In this document: positions 42,506-51,551 of the stretch, one piece after another
Layout of the letters: every line of letters starts with the position of its first letter
How positions within the stretch are numbered: the first letter of the stretch is position 1
Origin: Azospira inquinata
GTDB lineage: Bacteria; Pseudomonadota; Gammaproteobacteria; Burkholderiales; Rhodocyclaceae
Length of the DNA: 64,000 bases
Assembly (NCBI RefSeq): GCF_018905915.1
Contig: NZ_CP064782.1
Location: 1,612,001-1,676,000 of the forward strand
Reading direction: 5' to 3'
Notes under the pieces: model-generated
What the model was told of the DNA's origin: nothing
What the model saw: the letters and a program-made list of their open reading frames with translations, nothing else
Database searches by the model: none
Program-made: the position numbers and the translations under genes

Positions 42506-42994
42506 TTAAGCTGAAGCGGGGGCGTCGCCCATCTGGGACTGGATATAGTTTTCCAGGCCTACTAGCTCAATGCGCTTTAGCTGCTGCTCCAGCCAGTGGG
42601 CGTGATCCTGCTCCGTGTCGTCCAGCATTTTCAGCAGAATGTCCCGGGAAACGTAGTCCTGGTGGGCTTCACAGACCGCCATGGCGGCCCGCACCGCCTT
42701 CACCACGGAAATTTCCACCGCCAGATCGTTTTTCAGCATGTCCGGCACGGTCTTGCCGATTTTCATGGCCTTGGCCGGGACCATGCCCGGGGTGCCTTCC
42801 AGAAACAGGATGCGCTGGATGAGCCAGTCCGCATGGCCCGTTTCGTCCTGCATTTCGTGCCAGATACGCTCGTAGAGTTTGCCCAGGCCCCAGTTTTCGT
42901 ACATCCGGGCGTGGATGAAATATTGGTCCCGGGCCATCAATTCTCCGGCCAGCAATTCGTTGAGCTGCTTGAGGACTGGGCTATGACCTTTCAT
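42506..42994 (-). CDS. bfr: Bacterioferritin
   Basis: 162 residues. Iron-storage ferritin of the Bfr branch. The ferroxidase ligands are present: E18, E51, H54, E94, and E128/H131 (equivalent to E127/H130, one residue shifted by an insertion). The heme ligand of E. coli Bfr, M52, is a threonine here (DETGHAD), so this subunit probably does not bind heme by itself. The ATG at 42994 follows AGGAG. A second, heme-binding Bfr elsewhere in the genome would be typical. Related to iron handling and peroxide protection. Confidence 0.93.
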   Translation of the reverse strand: MKGHSPVLKQLNELLAGELMARDQYFIHARMYENWGLGKLYERIWHEMQDETGHADWLIQRILFLEGTPGMVPAKAMKIGKTVPDMLKNDLAVEISVVKAVRAAMAVCEAHQDYVSRDILLKMLDDTEQDHAHWLEQQLKRIELVGLENYIQSQMGDAPASA

Positions 42995-43076
42995 GGCGGA
43001 CTCCTGGGGCAAGGGCTGGAAGAGGCCGGAGGGGGCACCCGCTCCGGTGGGAAAGCCTATGTTAGCGGCTCGGCCC

Positions 43077-43607
43077 TCAGGCGGCCAGGGGGCGATCCAG
43101 GTGTTGCAAAAGCACGGTGAGGGCGTGGGCCACGGTGTGGGCCCGGACTTCTTCCCGGTTCCCGGGAAAATGCTGGGTGCCTACCTGGAGCACCTGATCC
43201 GGCCCGGCCCAGGCGAAACAGACCGTGCCCACGGGCTTACTCCGGCTGCCGCCCCCGGGTCCAGCGATGCCGCTCACCGCCAGGGCCCAGGTCATGCGCC
43301 CCTGGCGCCGGGCCCCCTGGGCCATGGCGGCGGCCACCGGCTCGCTGACCGCCCCCACCCGGGCGAGCAGGGCTTCCGGCACCCCCAGTTCCTCGGTCTT
43401 GGCCTGGTTGGAATAGGTGATGAAGCCCCGGTCAAACCAGGCGGAACTGCCCGCAATGGCGGTAAGGCTCTGGCCGATCCAGCCCCCGGTGCAGGATTCG
43501 GCGGTGGCCAGGGTTTCCCCCCGGGCCAGCAAAGCTGCACCGACCCGGGCGGCCAGGGCTTCCAGTTGGGATTGGCTGGGGGCGGCGCTGGAGGAGGATG
43601 GGGACAT
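43077..43607 (-). CDS. pncC: Nicotinamide-nucleotide amidohydrolase PncC (CinA C-terminal family)
   Basis: 176 residues, the stand-alone CinA C-terminal domain. [18 protein letters not shown] has the family's catalytic serine/cysteine block, and [23 protein letters not shown] the conserved loop. It deamidates NMN to nicotinate mononucleotide, feeding NAD salvage. It starts 4 bases after pgpA and closes the riboflavin-thiamine gene strand. Confidence 0.94.
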   Translation of the reverse strand: MSPSSSSAAPSQSQLEALAARVGAALLARGETLATAESCTGGWIGQSLTAIAGSSAWFDRGFITYSNQAKTEELGVPEALLARVGAVSEPVAAAMAQGARRQGRMTWALAVSGIAGPGGGSRSKPVGTVCFAWAGPDQVLQVGTQHFPGNREEVRAHTVAHALTVLLQHLDRPLAA

Positions 43608-43611
43608 GGGT

Positions 43612-44103
43612 TTATCCGAGCAGACGTTTGGCCAGGGCCAGGGTGAGGACCGTGTAGCCTGCGGCCACCACGTCGTCCATCATCACCCCGAAACCGTTTT
43701 TCACCTGCCGGTCAAAGTAGCGGGCCGGCTGGGGCTTGGTAATGTCGTAGAGGCGGAAGAGGCAGAAAGCGCCTAACTGCCAGAGCAGGTAAGGGGGGCA
43801 GAAAAAGAGGGCGCCCCAGAAGGGCACGATTTCATCCCAGACAATGGCGCCGTGGTCCACCACTCCCAGATCCCGGCCGGTCCGGTCGCAGGCTACCACC
43901 CCCATGACGAAGCAGGCCAGGAGAAAGACGGCAAAGCCCATGTCGCTGAAATTGGGCCGGATCAGCACATAGGACGCCCAGGCGAACAGAGTGCCCGCGG
44001 TCCCCGGGGCGAAGCCGGAGAGGCCGCTGCCCAGGCCGCAGGCGACGAAATGGGCCGGGTGGCTAAAAAGAAAGCGGAGATTAGGCGGCGTGGAAATGAT
44101 CAA
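43612..44103 (-). CDS. pgpA: Phosphatidylglycerophosphatase A
   Basis: 163 residues from a TTG at 44103, inside the end of thiL (23-base overlap); an ATG at 44142 is an alternative. [16 protein letters not shown] and [16 protein letters not shown] carry the family acids; four membrane segments; [32 protein letters not shown] is the PgpA end signature. It removes the terminal phosphate of phosphatidylglycerophosphate at the inner membrane. The thiL-pgpA-pncC order is widespread in proteobacteria. Confidence 0.93.
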   Translation of the reverse strand: MIISTPPNLRFLFSHPAHFVACGLGSGLSGFAPGTAGTLFAWASYVLIRPNFSDMGFAVFLLACFVMGVVACDRTGRDLGVVDHGAIVWDEIVPFWGALFFCPPYLLWQLGAFCLFRLYDITKPQPARYFDRQVKNGFGVMMDDVVAAGYTVLTLALAKRLLG

Positions 44104-45034
44104 AACCTTTCGCGGGCAGGGGCAGCTCCTGACCTTGTTCATCCAGCAGGCGCAATCCCGGGGCCGGGGTAATGCGGCCAATGCGCCACAGGGGCAGCTT
44201 TAGCACCGCCGCCACGGCGGCCAGGGTGGGCCGCTGACTGGCGGGAGCGGTGAAAGCCAGTTCGTAATCGTCCCCGCCTCCCAGCTGGCAGGCCCGGGCT
44301 AGTTCCGGGTCGGCGCCCTGGGGCAGGGGCGGTAGGTGATCCATGCGGATTTCCGCCCCCACCTTGGAGCGTTCCAGCAGGTGGCCGATGTCTCCCAGTA
44401 GACCGTCGGAAACGTCGATGGCGGCGCTGGCCACCCGGCGCAGGGAGCGTCCCAGGGCCAGACGGGGCTGGGGACGGCGCAGGGCTTCCAGGCAGGTGGT
44501 GGCCAAATCGTCGGCAAGCTGGGTTTTGTGTTGGGCGTGGGCCAGGCCCAGGGAGGCCAGGCCCGGGGTGCCGGATACCCACAGGTCGTCTTCGGCCCGG
44601 GCGCCGCTCCGGGTAATGGCCTGGCCGGGGGGCAGTTCCCCCAGGGCGGTGACGCAGAGATTGAGGGGGCCCCGGGTGGTGTCGCCCCCTACCACATCCA
44701 CTCCGTGGAGCTGGGCCAGGGCGAAAAAGCCCTTGGCGAAGGCGGCGATCCAGTCTTCATCGTCTTCCGGGAAGGCGCCGGCCAGGAGCACCCAGCGGGC
44801 CTGGGCGCCCATGGCGGCTAGGTCGGATAGATTCACCGCCAGGGTTTTCCAGCCCAGGCGTTCCGGGTCCGTTTCCGGCAGAAAATGGACCCCGGCCACC
44901 AGCATGTCCGTGGTGGCGGCCAACTGCATGCCCGGGGTGGGCTGGAGCAGGGCGCAGTCGTCCCCCGGGCCGAGGACGGCGCCCGGGGTGGGACGGGCGA
45001 AGTGGCGGTCGATCAGTTCAAATTCGCTGGGCAT
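44081..45034 (-). CDS. thiL: Thiamine-monophosphate kinase
   Basis: 317 residues. ATP-dependent phosphorylation of thiamine phosphate to thiamine diphosphate, the active cofactor. GPGDDCALL, LAVNLSDLAAMGAQ and VDVVGGDTTRGP are the PurM-type metal/ATP loops; AIDVSDGLLGDIGHL and LGGGDDYELAFTA complete the family. It follows nusB by 95 bases. Confidence 0.95.
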   Translation of the reverse strand: MPSEFELIDRHFARPTPGAVLGPGDDCALLQPTPGMQLAATTDMLVAGVHFLPETDPERLGWKTLAVNLSDLAAMGAQARWVLLAGAFPEDDEDWIAAFAKGFFALAQLHGVDVVGGDTTRGPLNLCVTALGELPPGQAITRSGARAEDDLWVSGTPGLASLGLAHAQHKTQLADDLATTCLEALRRPQPRLALGRSLRRVASAAIDVSDGLLGDIGHLLERSKVGAEIRMDHLPPLPQGADPELARACQLGGGDDYELAFTAPASQRPTLAAVAAVLKLPLWRIGRITPAPGLRLLDEQGQELPLPAKGFDHFHAA

Positions 45035-45129
45035 GGGCCTTCCTTCCGCAAGGGCGCGGGGGGCGAAACCCCGCTGCCCGAAAAACCGGTGGGGGAAGGG
45101 GGCGGCGCCCCCCTGGCGACCAGGACCGG

Positions 45130-45633
45130 TTAGGGTTGCTGTTGCTTTTGCCGGGCGGCCACTTCCTCCGGCCGCAGTTGGGCGGCCAGATGATCCAGCA
45201 CGCCGTTTACAAACTTGTGTCCGTCCGTGCCGCCAAAGGATTTGGCCAGCTCGATGGCTTCATTGATGATGACCCGGTAGGGGGTCTCGGGGAACTGGCG
45301 CAGTTCCAGGGCGCCCAGGAGCAGGATGCAGGCTTCGATGGGGGACAGTTCGTCCATGGGCCGATCCAGGTAGGGGCCGAGGAGTTCCTGCAATTCGGCT
45401 TCCTGGGCCCGGGCGCCCCGCAGCAGGCCGACGAAAAATTCCCGGTCGGCCTTGCCGAAGGTGGAGGCTTCCCCCAGATGGGCTTCCGCCGCCGCTTCGT
45501 CCTGGCCGCCGAAGCGGCATTGATACAGGCCTTGCAGGGCGAATTCCCGGGCGCGGCGGCGGGGGGACTTGTTACCGCCGTTGCGGTGGGCTTTGGCGGC
45601 GGGTTTGGCGGATTGCTTGTCGATGTCGGTCAT
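45130..45633 (-). CDS. nusB: Transcription antitermination factor NusB
   Basis: 167 residues. RAREFALQGLYQ near residue 28 is the standard NusB N-terminal helix; PYRVIINEAIELAKSFGGTDGHKFVNGVLD the conserved C-terminal half. It binds boxA RNA with NusE in rRNA antitermination. It follows ribH by 10 bases, the common ribH-nusB order. Confidence 0.96.
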   Translation of the reverse strand: MTDIDKQSAKPAAKAHRNGGNKSPRRRAREFALQGLYQCRFGGQDEAAAEAHLGEASTFGKADREFFVGLLRGARAQEAELQELLGPYLDRPMDELSPIEACILLLGALELRQFPETPYRVIINEAIELAKSFGGTDGHKFVNGVLDHLAAQLRPEEVAARQKQQQP

Positions 45634-45643
45634 GGTGCGCTTT

Positions 45644-46117
45644 TTATTGGGCCAGGGCCTGGTAGAGGCGGGCCATTTCCACGGCGGCCTGGGCGCAGTC
45701 CTTGCCTTTGGTTTCCATCCGGGCCAGGGCCTGGTCGTCGTCTTCCGTGGTGAGCACCCCGTTGGCGATGGGAATGCCCGAATCCAGCTGCACTTCCTGA
45801 ATGCCCCGGCAGGCGTCGTTGGAAACCACCTCGAAGTGGTAGGTTTCGCCCCGGATAACGGCGCCCAGGGCGATGAGGGCGTCGTAGTGGCCGCTGCCGG
45901 CCAGCTTTTGCAGGGTCAGGGGAATTTCCAGGGCGCCGGGCACGGTGCAGATGAGCAGGTCCGCCGGGGCCACGCCCAGGCGTTGCAGCTCGGTGACGCA
46001 GGCAGACAGCAGGCCTTCGCAGACGTCCTGGTTAAAGCGGCTCATGACCAGACCGACCTTGAGGCCGTGGCCGTCCAGGTTGGTGTCGATTTCGGGGATG
46101 TTGTTGAAACGGGCCAT
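45644..46117 (-). CDS. ribH: 6,7-dimethyl-8-ribityllumazine synthase
   Basis: 157 residues from the ATG at 46117. [30 protein letters not shown] and [17 protein letters not shown] (with the conserved active-site histidine) identify lumazine synthase, the penultimate riboflavin step, which forms 60-mer or pentamer shells. Starts one base after the ribBA stop. Confidence 0.96.
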   Translation of the reverse strand: MARFNNIPEIDTNLDGHGLKVGLVMSRFNQDVCEGLLSACVTELQRLGVAPADLLICTVPGALEIPLTLQKLAGSGHYDALIALGAVIRGETYHFEVVSNDACRGIQEVQLDSGIPIANGVLTTEDDDQALARMETKGKDCAQAAVEMARLYQALAQ

Positions 46118-46118
46118 A

Positions 46119-47234
46119 TCAGAGACTTTCCGGATCGGTGACGAAACCGGTGACTTCCAGGTCAAAACCGGTCATGGAGGGCATACGGCGGGGGCTGGAG
46201 AGCAGCTTCATCTTGCCTACCCCCAGCTGGCGCAGGATCTGGGCGCCGATACCGTAGATGCGGGGGTCCCACTTCTTCGGCTCGTGCTTGTCTTCCGCCG
46301 GGGCGGCCAGGGCTTCGCGCAGGTCGGCGCCGCTCTGGGGCCGGTGCAGCATGACGATGACCCCGTTGCCGAACTTGGCCAGGGCGGCCTGGGCGGTGTC
46401 GATGGAAAAGGTGTGATGGCCCGTTTCCGGCGCCAGGAAATCCAGCACCGAAAGGGGTTCGTGGACCCGCACCAGGGCGTCCTGATCGGCCCGGATGGTG
46501 CCCCGCACCAGGGCCAGATGGACCTCGTCCGCTACCCGGTCGTGGAAGGCGTGGAGGGTGAATTCCCCGTGCCGGGTCTGGATGGTCTTGGTAGCCAGGG
46601 GCTCCACCAGGGTTTCGTGCTGGCTGCGGTAGTGGATCAGGTCGGCGATGGCGCCGATTTTCAGACCATGTTCCTTGGCCACCTCTATGAGCTGGGGCAG
46701 CCGGGCCATGGTCCCGTCCTCGTTCATGATTTCGCAGATCACCGCCGCCGGGGTCAGACCGGCCAGACCGGTAAGGTCGCAACCGGCTTCCGTGTGGCCT
46801 GCCCGTACCAAAACGCCGCCGGGTTTGGCGGTGATGGGGAAGACGTGGCCGGGCTGGACAATGTCCGCCGGCTTGGCGTTGCGGGCCACGGCTACGGCAA
46901 TGGTGTGGGCCCGGTCATGGGCGGAAATGCCCGTGGTGACCCCTTCCGCCGCCTCGATGGAGACGGTGAAGGCGGTACCGTGCACGCTTTTGTTGTCCCG
47001 AGCCATGGGGGTGAGGCCCAGCTGGCGGCAGCGTTCTTCCGTAATGGTCAGGCAGATCAGACCACGGCCATGCTTGGCCATGAAATTGATGGCATCCGGG
47101 GTGACGAAATCAGCGGCCAGAACCAGGTCGCCTTCGTTTTCCCGGTCTTCCTCGTCCACCAGGATGACCATGCGGCCGGCTTTCAGCTCGGCCACGATCT
47201 CCTGGGTAGAGGCTAGGTTAGTGGAGGGGGGCAT
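46119..47234 (-). CDS. ribBA: RibBA-type protein: DHBP synthase with degenerate GTP cyclohydrolase II domain (RibBX-like)
   Basis: 371 residues. The N-terminal half is 3,4-dihydroxy-2-butanone 4-phosphate synthase ([13 protein letters not shown] acidic loop; [20 protein letters not shown]). The C-terminal half has the RibA fold, but the three zinc cysteines of GTP cyclohydrolase II (the ECLTGD...RCDCG block) are absent, replaced by [20 protein letters not shown]. This is the RibBX type, described as lacking cyclohydrolase activity. The window has an intact stand-alone ribA at 59067 to fill the gap. Between ribE and ribH with 6- and 1-base gaps. Confidence 0.93.
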   Translation of the reverse strand: MPPSTNLASTQEIVAELKAGRMVILVDEEDRENEGDLVLAADFVTPDAINFMAKHGRGLICLTITEERCRQLGLTPMARDNKSVHGTAFTVSIEAAEGVTTGISAHDRAHTIAVAVARNAKPADIVQPGHVFPITAKPGGVLVRAGHTEAGCDLTGLAGLTPAAVICEIMNEDGTMARLPQLIEVAKEHGLKIGAIADLIHYRSQHETLVEPLATKTIQTRHGEFTLHAFHDRVADEVHLALVRGTIRADQDALVRVHEPLSVLDFLAPETGHHTFSIDTAQAALAKFGNGVIVMLHRPQSGADLREALAAPAEDKHEPKKWDPRIYGIGAQILRQLGVGKMKLLSSPRRMPSMTGFDLEVTGFVTDPESL

Positions 47235-47240
47235 GATGAA

Positions 47241-47837
47241 TCAGTTGCTTTCTTCGGGGTTAAGCATCCGTTCCACGTAGCGGGCGATGAGGTCCACTTC
47301 CAGATTCACCTTGGCGCCCGGGTGCAGGCGGTGCAGGGTGGTGGCTTCCAGGGTGTGGGGGATGAGGTTGATGGTGAAGGTGCTGTCCTCCACCGAATTG
47401 GTGGTTAGGCTGACGCCGTCCACCGTAATGGAGCCCTTGCGGGCAATGTATTTGGCCAGTTCCGCCGGGGCCTGGATTTCCAGGAGCCGGTTGTCGCCGA
47501 TGGGGTCGAAGCGGACCACGTTGCCCACCCCGTCCACATGGCCCGAGACCAGATGGCCGCCGAGCCGGTCGGCCAGGCGCAGGGCCCGTTCCAGATTCAC
47601 CGGGCCGGGTTCGGCCAGGCCCACGGTGCAAGACAGGGTTTCCGGGGACACATCCACGCAGAAATGGTCCGGGGTCTTTTCCACCACGGTCAGGCAGACC
47701 CCGTTGTGGGCGATGGAATCGCCGATGCCCACATCGCTCAGGTCCAGATTGCCGGGGGCCACGGAAAGGCGGAAGCCGACTTCCCGGGGGGTGAGATGGG
47801 TAATGCGGCCGACGGCCTCAACGATGCCTGAAAACAT
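47241..47837 (-). CDS. ribE: Riboflavin synthase, alpha subunit
   Basis: 198 residues from the ATG at 47837. Two lumazine-binding repeats: MFSGIVEAVGRI, VSPETL, GHLVSGHVDG in the first, FTINLIPHTLEATTLHRL and LEVDLIARYVERM in the second. It dismutates two lumazines to riboflavin. First gene of the ribE-ribBA-ribH-nusB unit. No FMN riboswitch was recognised upstream; ribD is not in the window. Confidence 0.95.
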   Translation of the reverse strand: MFSGIVEAVGRITHLTPREVGFRLSVAPGNLDLSDVGIGDSIAHNGVCLTVVEKTPDHFCVDVSPETLSCTVGLAEPGPVNLERALRLADRLGGHLVSGHVDGVGNVVRFDPIGDNRLLEIQAPAELAKYIARKGSITVDGVSLTTNSVEDSTFTINLIPHTLEATTLHRLHPGAKVNLEVDLIARYVERMLNPEESN

Positions 47838-47893
47838 GGGAAAAATGCCTAGGTTGGGGGGATGGGGGATTTTATCACGCTGCCCGCCGGATG

Positions 47894-47932
47894 CCGTGCC
47901 CGGGCCCGGCGGAATTCCGGGGTCGGGCACGG
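47894..47932. promoter_or_regulatory. Inverted repeat in the ribE upstream region
   Basis: CCGTGCCCG and CGGGCACGG, perfect 9-bp arms 21 nt apart, about 60 bases upstream of ribE. A -10-like TAAAAT on the minus strand lies between it and the gene, so it is probably upstream of the start point. Role unknown. The rest of the 336-base gap (47838-48173) shows nothing further that I recognise. Confidence 0.3.
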
Positions 47933-48173
47933 GTCAAAAAAGGGTAAGGGGCCCGGCTGGGTTCCAGGGGCCCGGGCGGGGATCGGCGGCGGGTCATTGC
48001 CCCGGAAGTCCGCCCCCCAGGTATCCGCCTAGGCCCGGTAAAACCCGTGACCTTTGGGCTCCGGCGATCCGGGCCGGGCGGCCAGGCGTGGGCCTTTTGC
48101 CCATCGTCATGAAATTTTCACCACAAACAGGCAAGCTCTGGCACCCTGTCCTGACTCTTCTAGCGCCCCGCCC

Positions 48174-49106
48174 ATGGTCCTGCCTCCCCTTTCCCTTCTC
48201 CCCGTGCCCTGCGGCCTGGGCGGCCCGGACCCGGGTCCGGCCCTGGCCCCTGCCGTCCTGGAATCCCTGGGTTTGCAGGAGCGGCTGGAACGCCTGGGCT
48301 GGTCGGTGCGCCGGGAAACCGCCCTGCTGACCCCGGAAGGCTCCCGCTGGACCGCCCTGGGGCGGCTCCTGGGCGCCCTGGCGGAGCGGGTGGCGGCGGA
48401 AGTGGCGGCGGGCTACCGGCCCCTGATCCTGGGGGGGGACCATGCCATTGCGGCGGGCACCTGGCGGGGGGTCGCCCGGGCCTGGGCGGACCGGGGCGAC
48501 GTGGGCCTGATCTGGATCGACGCCCACCTGGATGCCCACACCCCGGCGGACAGCCCCAGCGGCAATCCCCACGGCATGCCCCTGGCCGCCCTCCTGGGCC
48601 GGGGGGCGGCGGAAATGCGGGATGTGCCCGGACCCTGGCTGAAGCCGGAACGGGTGGCCCTGGTGGGGGCGCGCAGCTGGGAAGGGCCGGAGCCAGATTA
48701 TCTGGAATCTTGCGGCGTGCAGGTTTTCGCCATGGGGGAAATCCATCGCCGGGGCCTAGGGGCGGTGCTGGCGGATGCCCGGGAAATCGCCACGGCAGGG
48801 GGCAGGGGCGCCTACGGGGTGAGCCTGGACGTGGACGCCCTGGACCCGGGGGCGGCCCCCGGGGTGGGCACCCCGGAACCGGATGGCCTGGACCCCCGGG
48901 AAACCCAGAACGCCCTGGCCGGCTGGCTGGCGGACCCCCGCCTGGCGGCGTGGGAAATCAGCGAATACAACCCTATCCACGACCCGGAACGGCGCACCGG
49001 GGAACTGGTGCTGGCCCTGCTGGAAGCGGCGGCCCGGCCGGACAACGGGGCAGAGCGCAGCCCCCGCCTGTGGGATGACCGGGGGGCGGCGGTTTTCGGG
49101 AGATAG
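48174..49106 (+). CDS. Arginase/agmatinase/formiminoglutamase family protein
   Basis: 310 residues. The manganese ligands are in GGDHAIAAG, IDAHLDAHTP and LDVDALDPGAAPG; NPHGMPLAALLG is also conserved. Overall layout is closest to arginase (arginine to ornithine plus urea). The N-terminus is short of a ribosome site, and the ATG at 48174 is chosen because VLPPLSLLPVPCGLGGPDPG begins the first strand. No arginine or polyamine gene is adjacent, so the substrate is not settled. Confidence 0.85.
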   Translation: MVLPPLSLLPVPCGLGGPDPGPALAPAVLESLGLQERLERLGWSVRRETALLTPEGSRWTALGRLLGALAERVAAEVAAGYRPLILGGDHAIAAGTWRGVARAWADRGDVGLIWIDAHLDAHTPADSPSGNPHGMPLAALLGRGAAEMRDVPGPWLKPERVALVGARSWEGPEPDYLESCGVQVFAMGEIHRRGLGAVLADAREIATAGGRGAYGVSLDVDALDPGAAPGVGTPEPDGLDPRETQNALAGWLADPRLAAWEISEYNPIHDPERRTGELVLALLEAAARPDNGAERSPRLWDDRGAAVFGR

Positions 49107-49253
49107 GCCCGGCGGGACCCTGTTTGGTCCCCTGGGGGTGCCTATTGGCCCCCCCATCACCCTAACGGGGGCTTGGGCGCTGGTGTAGGTGGAGAGGCGT
49201 GGTGTCCAGGTTGGCGCTCCCTCTGCTGGGGGGCAGCGCCCGGGCCGGCGCTT

Positions 49254-50576
49254 TTAGCCCGCCGTCAGGGTGGAAGAAAGCTTGCCCACCGCTTCCACCA
49301 CCTGATGGGCGCCGCTGCGGATTTCCTGGATGGCCTGACCGGCTTCCTGGACCAGGGTAACCCCCTGATCCACTTCCCCCAGGCCCGTGCCCATGGTGTC
49401 GATGACCGAGCGGGTGTCGCTCTGGATAGCGCCGATCATGGCGGCGATTTCCGTGGTGGAATTGCTGGTCCGTTCCGCCAGCTTGCGCACCTCGTCCGCC
49501 ACCACGGAAAATCCCCGGCCGCTTTCCCCGGCCCGGGCTGCCTCGATGGCCGCGTTGAGGGCCAGGAGATTGGTCTGGTCGGCGATTTCCTTGATGGTGT
49601 TTACGATGGAGGTGATCTGGTCCGACTGTTGCCCCAGCTTTTCCACCCGGCTGGAGGAATCCCGCACCAGTTCGGCGATGCGGGTCATTTTTGCCACCGT
49701 GTCTGCAATGACCGCCTCACCCTTGGACGACACTCCTTCCGTGTTCTTGGAAATGTCGTAGGCCAGCTTGGCGCTGGCCTGTTCCGCTTGCTGCTGGGTC
49801 ACCCGCTCCGTAATGTCGGAGGCGATTTTCACCACCTTGATGGGCTGACCCTTGGCGTCCAGCACCGGGTTGTAGGCCGCTTCCAGCCAGACGTGGTGAC
49901 CATCCTTGGCGACCCGCTCGAACTGGCCGGAAAAGGACTCGCCCCGGCCCAGACGGGCCCAGAATTCGGCGTATTCCGGGCTGTCGGCAAAGGCGGAGAG
50001 GCAGAAGTCCCGGTGGGGCCGGCCCTGGATTTCCTCCAGCCGGTAGCCCATGAGCTCCAGGAAATTGGCGTTGGCCGTGAGCACCCGGCCGTTCATGTCG
50101 AATTCGATCACCGCCATGGCCCGGTTAATGGCCGCCACCAGGGCGTGGCTCAGTTCCGCCTCCTCTTCCCGGGCGGTAATGTCCGTGGCGATTTTGTAGA
50201 TGCGGGTGACCCGGCCTTCCCGGTCCAGTACCGGGTTATAGGTGGCCTGGAGCCACAGTTCCTTGCCCGATTGGGTGACCCGTTTCACCTTGTCCCGGAA
50301 ATATTCCCCGGCCCGGAGTTTGGCCCAGAACTGGTCATATGCCGGGGTGGCGGTGTAATCGGCGGTGCAGAGAATACGGTGGTGTTGGCCCTGCAACTGG
50401 GTCAGGCTGTAACCCATGAGGGCGCAGAAACTGTCGTTGGCGCTGAGGATGGTGCCGTCGGGGGTGAATTCGATAATGGCCAGGGAGCGGTTCAGGGCGG
50501 CCAGCACGGCCCGGGCATCATCCCGTTCGTTCTGGCATTGGGTCAGGGCTGCTTCAAGTTTGCGGTTGCGAAACAT
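49254..50576 (-). CDS. Soluble PAS-PAS methyl-accepting chemotaxis protein (BdlA-like)
   Basis: 440 residues, no membrane helix. Two PAS domains with the same PAS-PAC ending (residues ~25-140: [19 protein letters not shown]; ~145-262: [19 protein letters not shown], each ending KIATDIT/KIASDIT), then an MCP signalling domain with the highly conserved hairpin tip [22 protein letters not shown] and [16 protein letters not shown]. The layout is that of Pseudomonas BdlA, which controls biofilm dispersal, and of aerotaxis-like cytoplasmic receptors. Likely ligands: redox state or small molecules. Upstream (minus strand) a TATAAT lies near 50690. Confidence 0.9.
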   Translation of the reverse strand: MFRNRKLEAALTQCQNERDDARAVLAALNRSLAIIEFTPDGTILSANDSFCALMGYSLTQLQGQHHRILCTADYTATPAYDQFWAKLRAGEYFRDKVKRVTQSGKELWLQATYNPVLDREGRVTRIYKIATDITAREEEAELSHALVAAINRAMAVIEFDMNGRVLTANANFLELMGYRLEEIQGRPHRDFCLSAFADSPEYAEFWARLGRGESFSGQFERVAKDGHHVWLEAAYNPVLDAKGQPIKVVKIASDITERVTQQQAEQASAKLAYDISKNTEGVSSKGEAVIADTVAKMTRIAELVRDSSSRVEKLGQQSDQITSIVNTIKEIADQTNLLALNAAIEAARAGESGRGFSVVADEVRKLAERTSNSTTEIAAMIGAIQSDTRSVIDTMGTGLGEVDQGVTLVQEAGQAIQEIRSGAHQVVEAVGKLSSTLTAG

Positions 50577-50733
50577 GTACCTCTCCGGAGGTGGCAGCAG
50601 GGGGCGGCGGCGAGGAAGGTGAGGGCGCGAAACTCCCCTGTGTCAGGTGTTGTGGCTGCGTACTAGGCGCAAAGTAATAGGCTGTAATTATAGGGACAGC
50701 CTGATTGCCCTTTTGTTTCCGAATGTATCCTTC

Positions 50734-51534
50734 CTAACGGAGCAGGCGCCGCCGGGTAAGGGCCAGGGCCACCAGGAAAGAGACGGCGGTAATGGCCAGC
50801 AGGGCGGCCACATGGAGACCGGCCTGGGCGGGCACCTGGCCCAGGAGCAGGGGCCGGGCCAGGGCCACCCCATGGGCCAGGGGCAGCCAGGCGGCGATGC
50901 TCCGGGCCAGGGCGGGGAGCTGGTCCATGGGGAAAAAGACCCCGGACAGCAGGGTGGTGGGGGTGATGAAGAGGGTGAAGTAGTACATGAAGAAATCGTA
51001 GGAGGGGGCCAGGGCATTGATGATCAGGCCCAGGCCGGCGAAGGCCAGGCCAATCAGGGCCACCACCGGCAGCACCCACAGGGAAAGGGGGGAATGGGTC
51101 AGGCCCAGGGCCCAGATCACCAGCAGAATGGCCAGACCGGAGAGCAGGCTTTTGCTGGCTGCCCAGACCAGTTCCCCGAGCACCACATCTTCCAGGGTGA
51201 GGGGGGCGTGGAGCATGGCTTCCCAGGTGCGCTGCACGTGCATGCGGGAAAAGGCGGAATAAAGGGTCTCGAAGGTGGCCGCGTTCATGGTGCTGGCGCA
51301 CACCGTCCCGGCGGCCAGGAAGGTCACGTAGGAGACGCCGCTCACCTGGGGCAGCAGGCTGCCCAGGCCGTAGCCCAGGCCCAGCATGTAAATCAGGGGA
51401 TCGGCCAGATTGCCCAGCACGGAGGGCAGGGCCAGCTTGCGCCACACCAGGAAATTGCGCTGCCACACGGGAAACCAGCGGCGGGACAGGTGGGGCGGGG
51501 CGAGACAGGTGCGGAGAAAGGAGGTCTGGGTCAT
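50734..51534 (-). CDS. ABC-2 type transporter permease (NodJ family)
   Basis: 266 residues with six transmembrane helices (for example LGNLADPLIYMLGLGYGLG, FLAAGTVCASTMNAATFET, LWVLPVVALIGLAFAGLGL). Family block FFPMDQLPALARSIAAWLPL is typical of NodJ/DrrB exporters. It follows the ATPase gene by 17 bases; together they form an exporter, with the substrate unknown (NodIJ export lipo-oligosaccharides in rhizobia; similar pairs in betaproteobacteria have no nodulation role). Confidence 0.9.
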   Translation of the reverse strand: MTQTSFLRTCLAPPHLSRRWFPVWQRNFLVWRKLALPSVLGNLADPLIYMLGLGYGLGSLLPQVSGVSYVTFLAAGTVCASTMNAATFETLYSAFSRMHVQRTWEAMLHAPLTLEDVVLGELVWAASKSLLSGLAILLVIWALGLTHSPLSLWVLPVVALIGLAFAGLGLIINALAPSYDFFMYYFTLFITPTTLLSGVFFPMDQLPALARSIAAWLPLAHGVALARPLLLGQVPAQAGLHVAALLAITAVSFLVALALTRRRLLR

Positions 51535-51551
51535 GGCTGGTCCGGTGGCGC

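Noticed and set aside
47838..48173. FMN riboswitch upstream of ribE
   Set aside because: Conserved riboswitch stems and the AGGGUGAAAUUCCC-type core are not visible.
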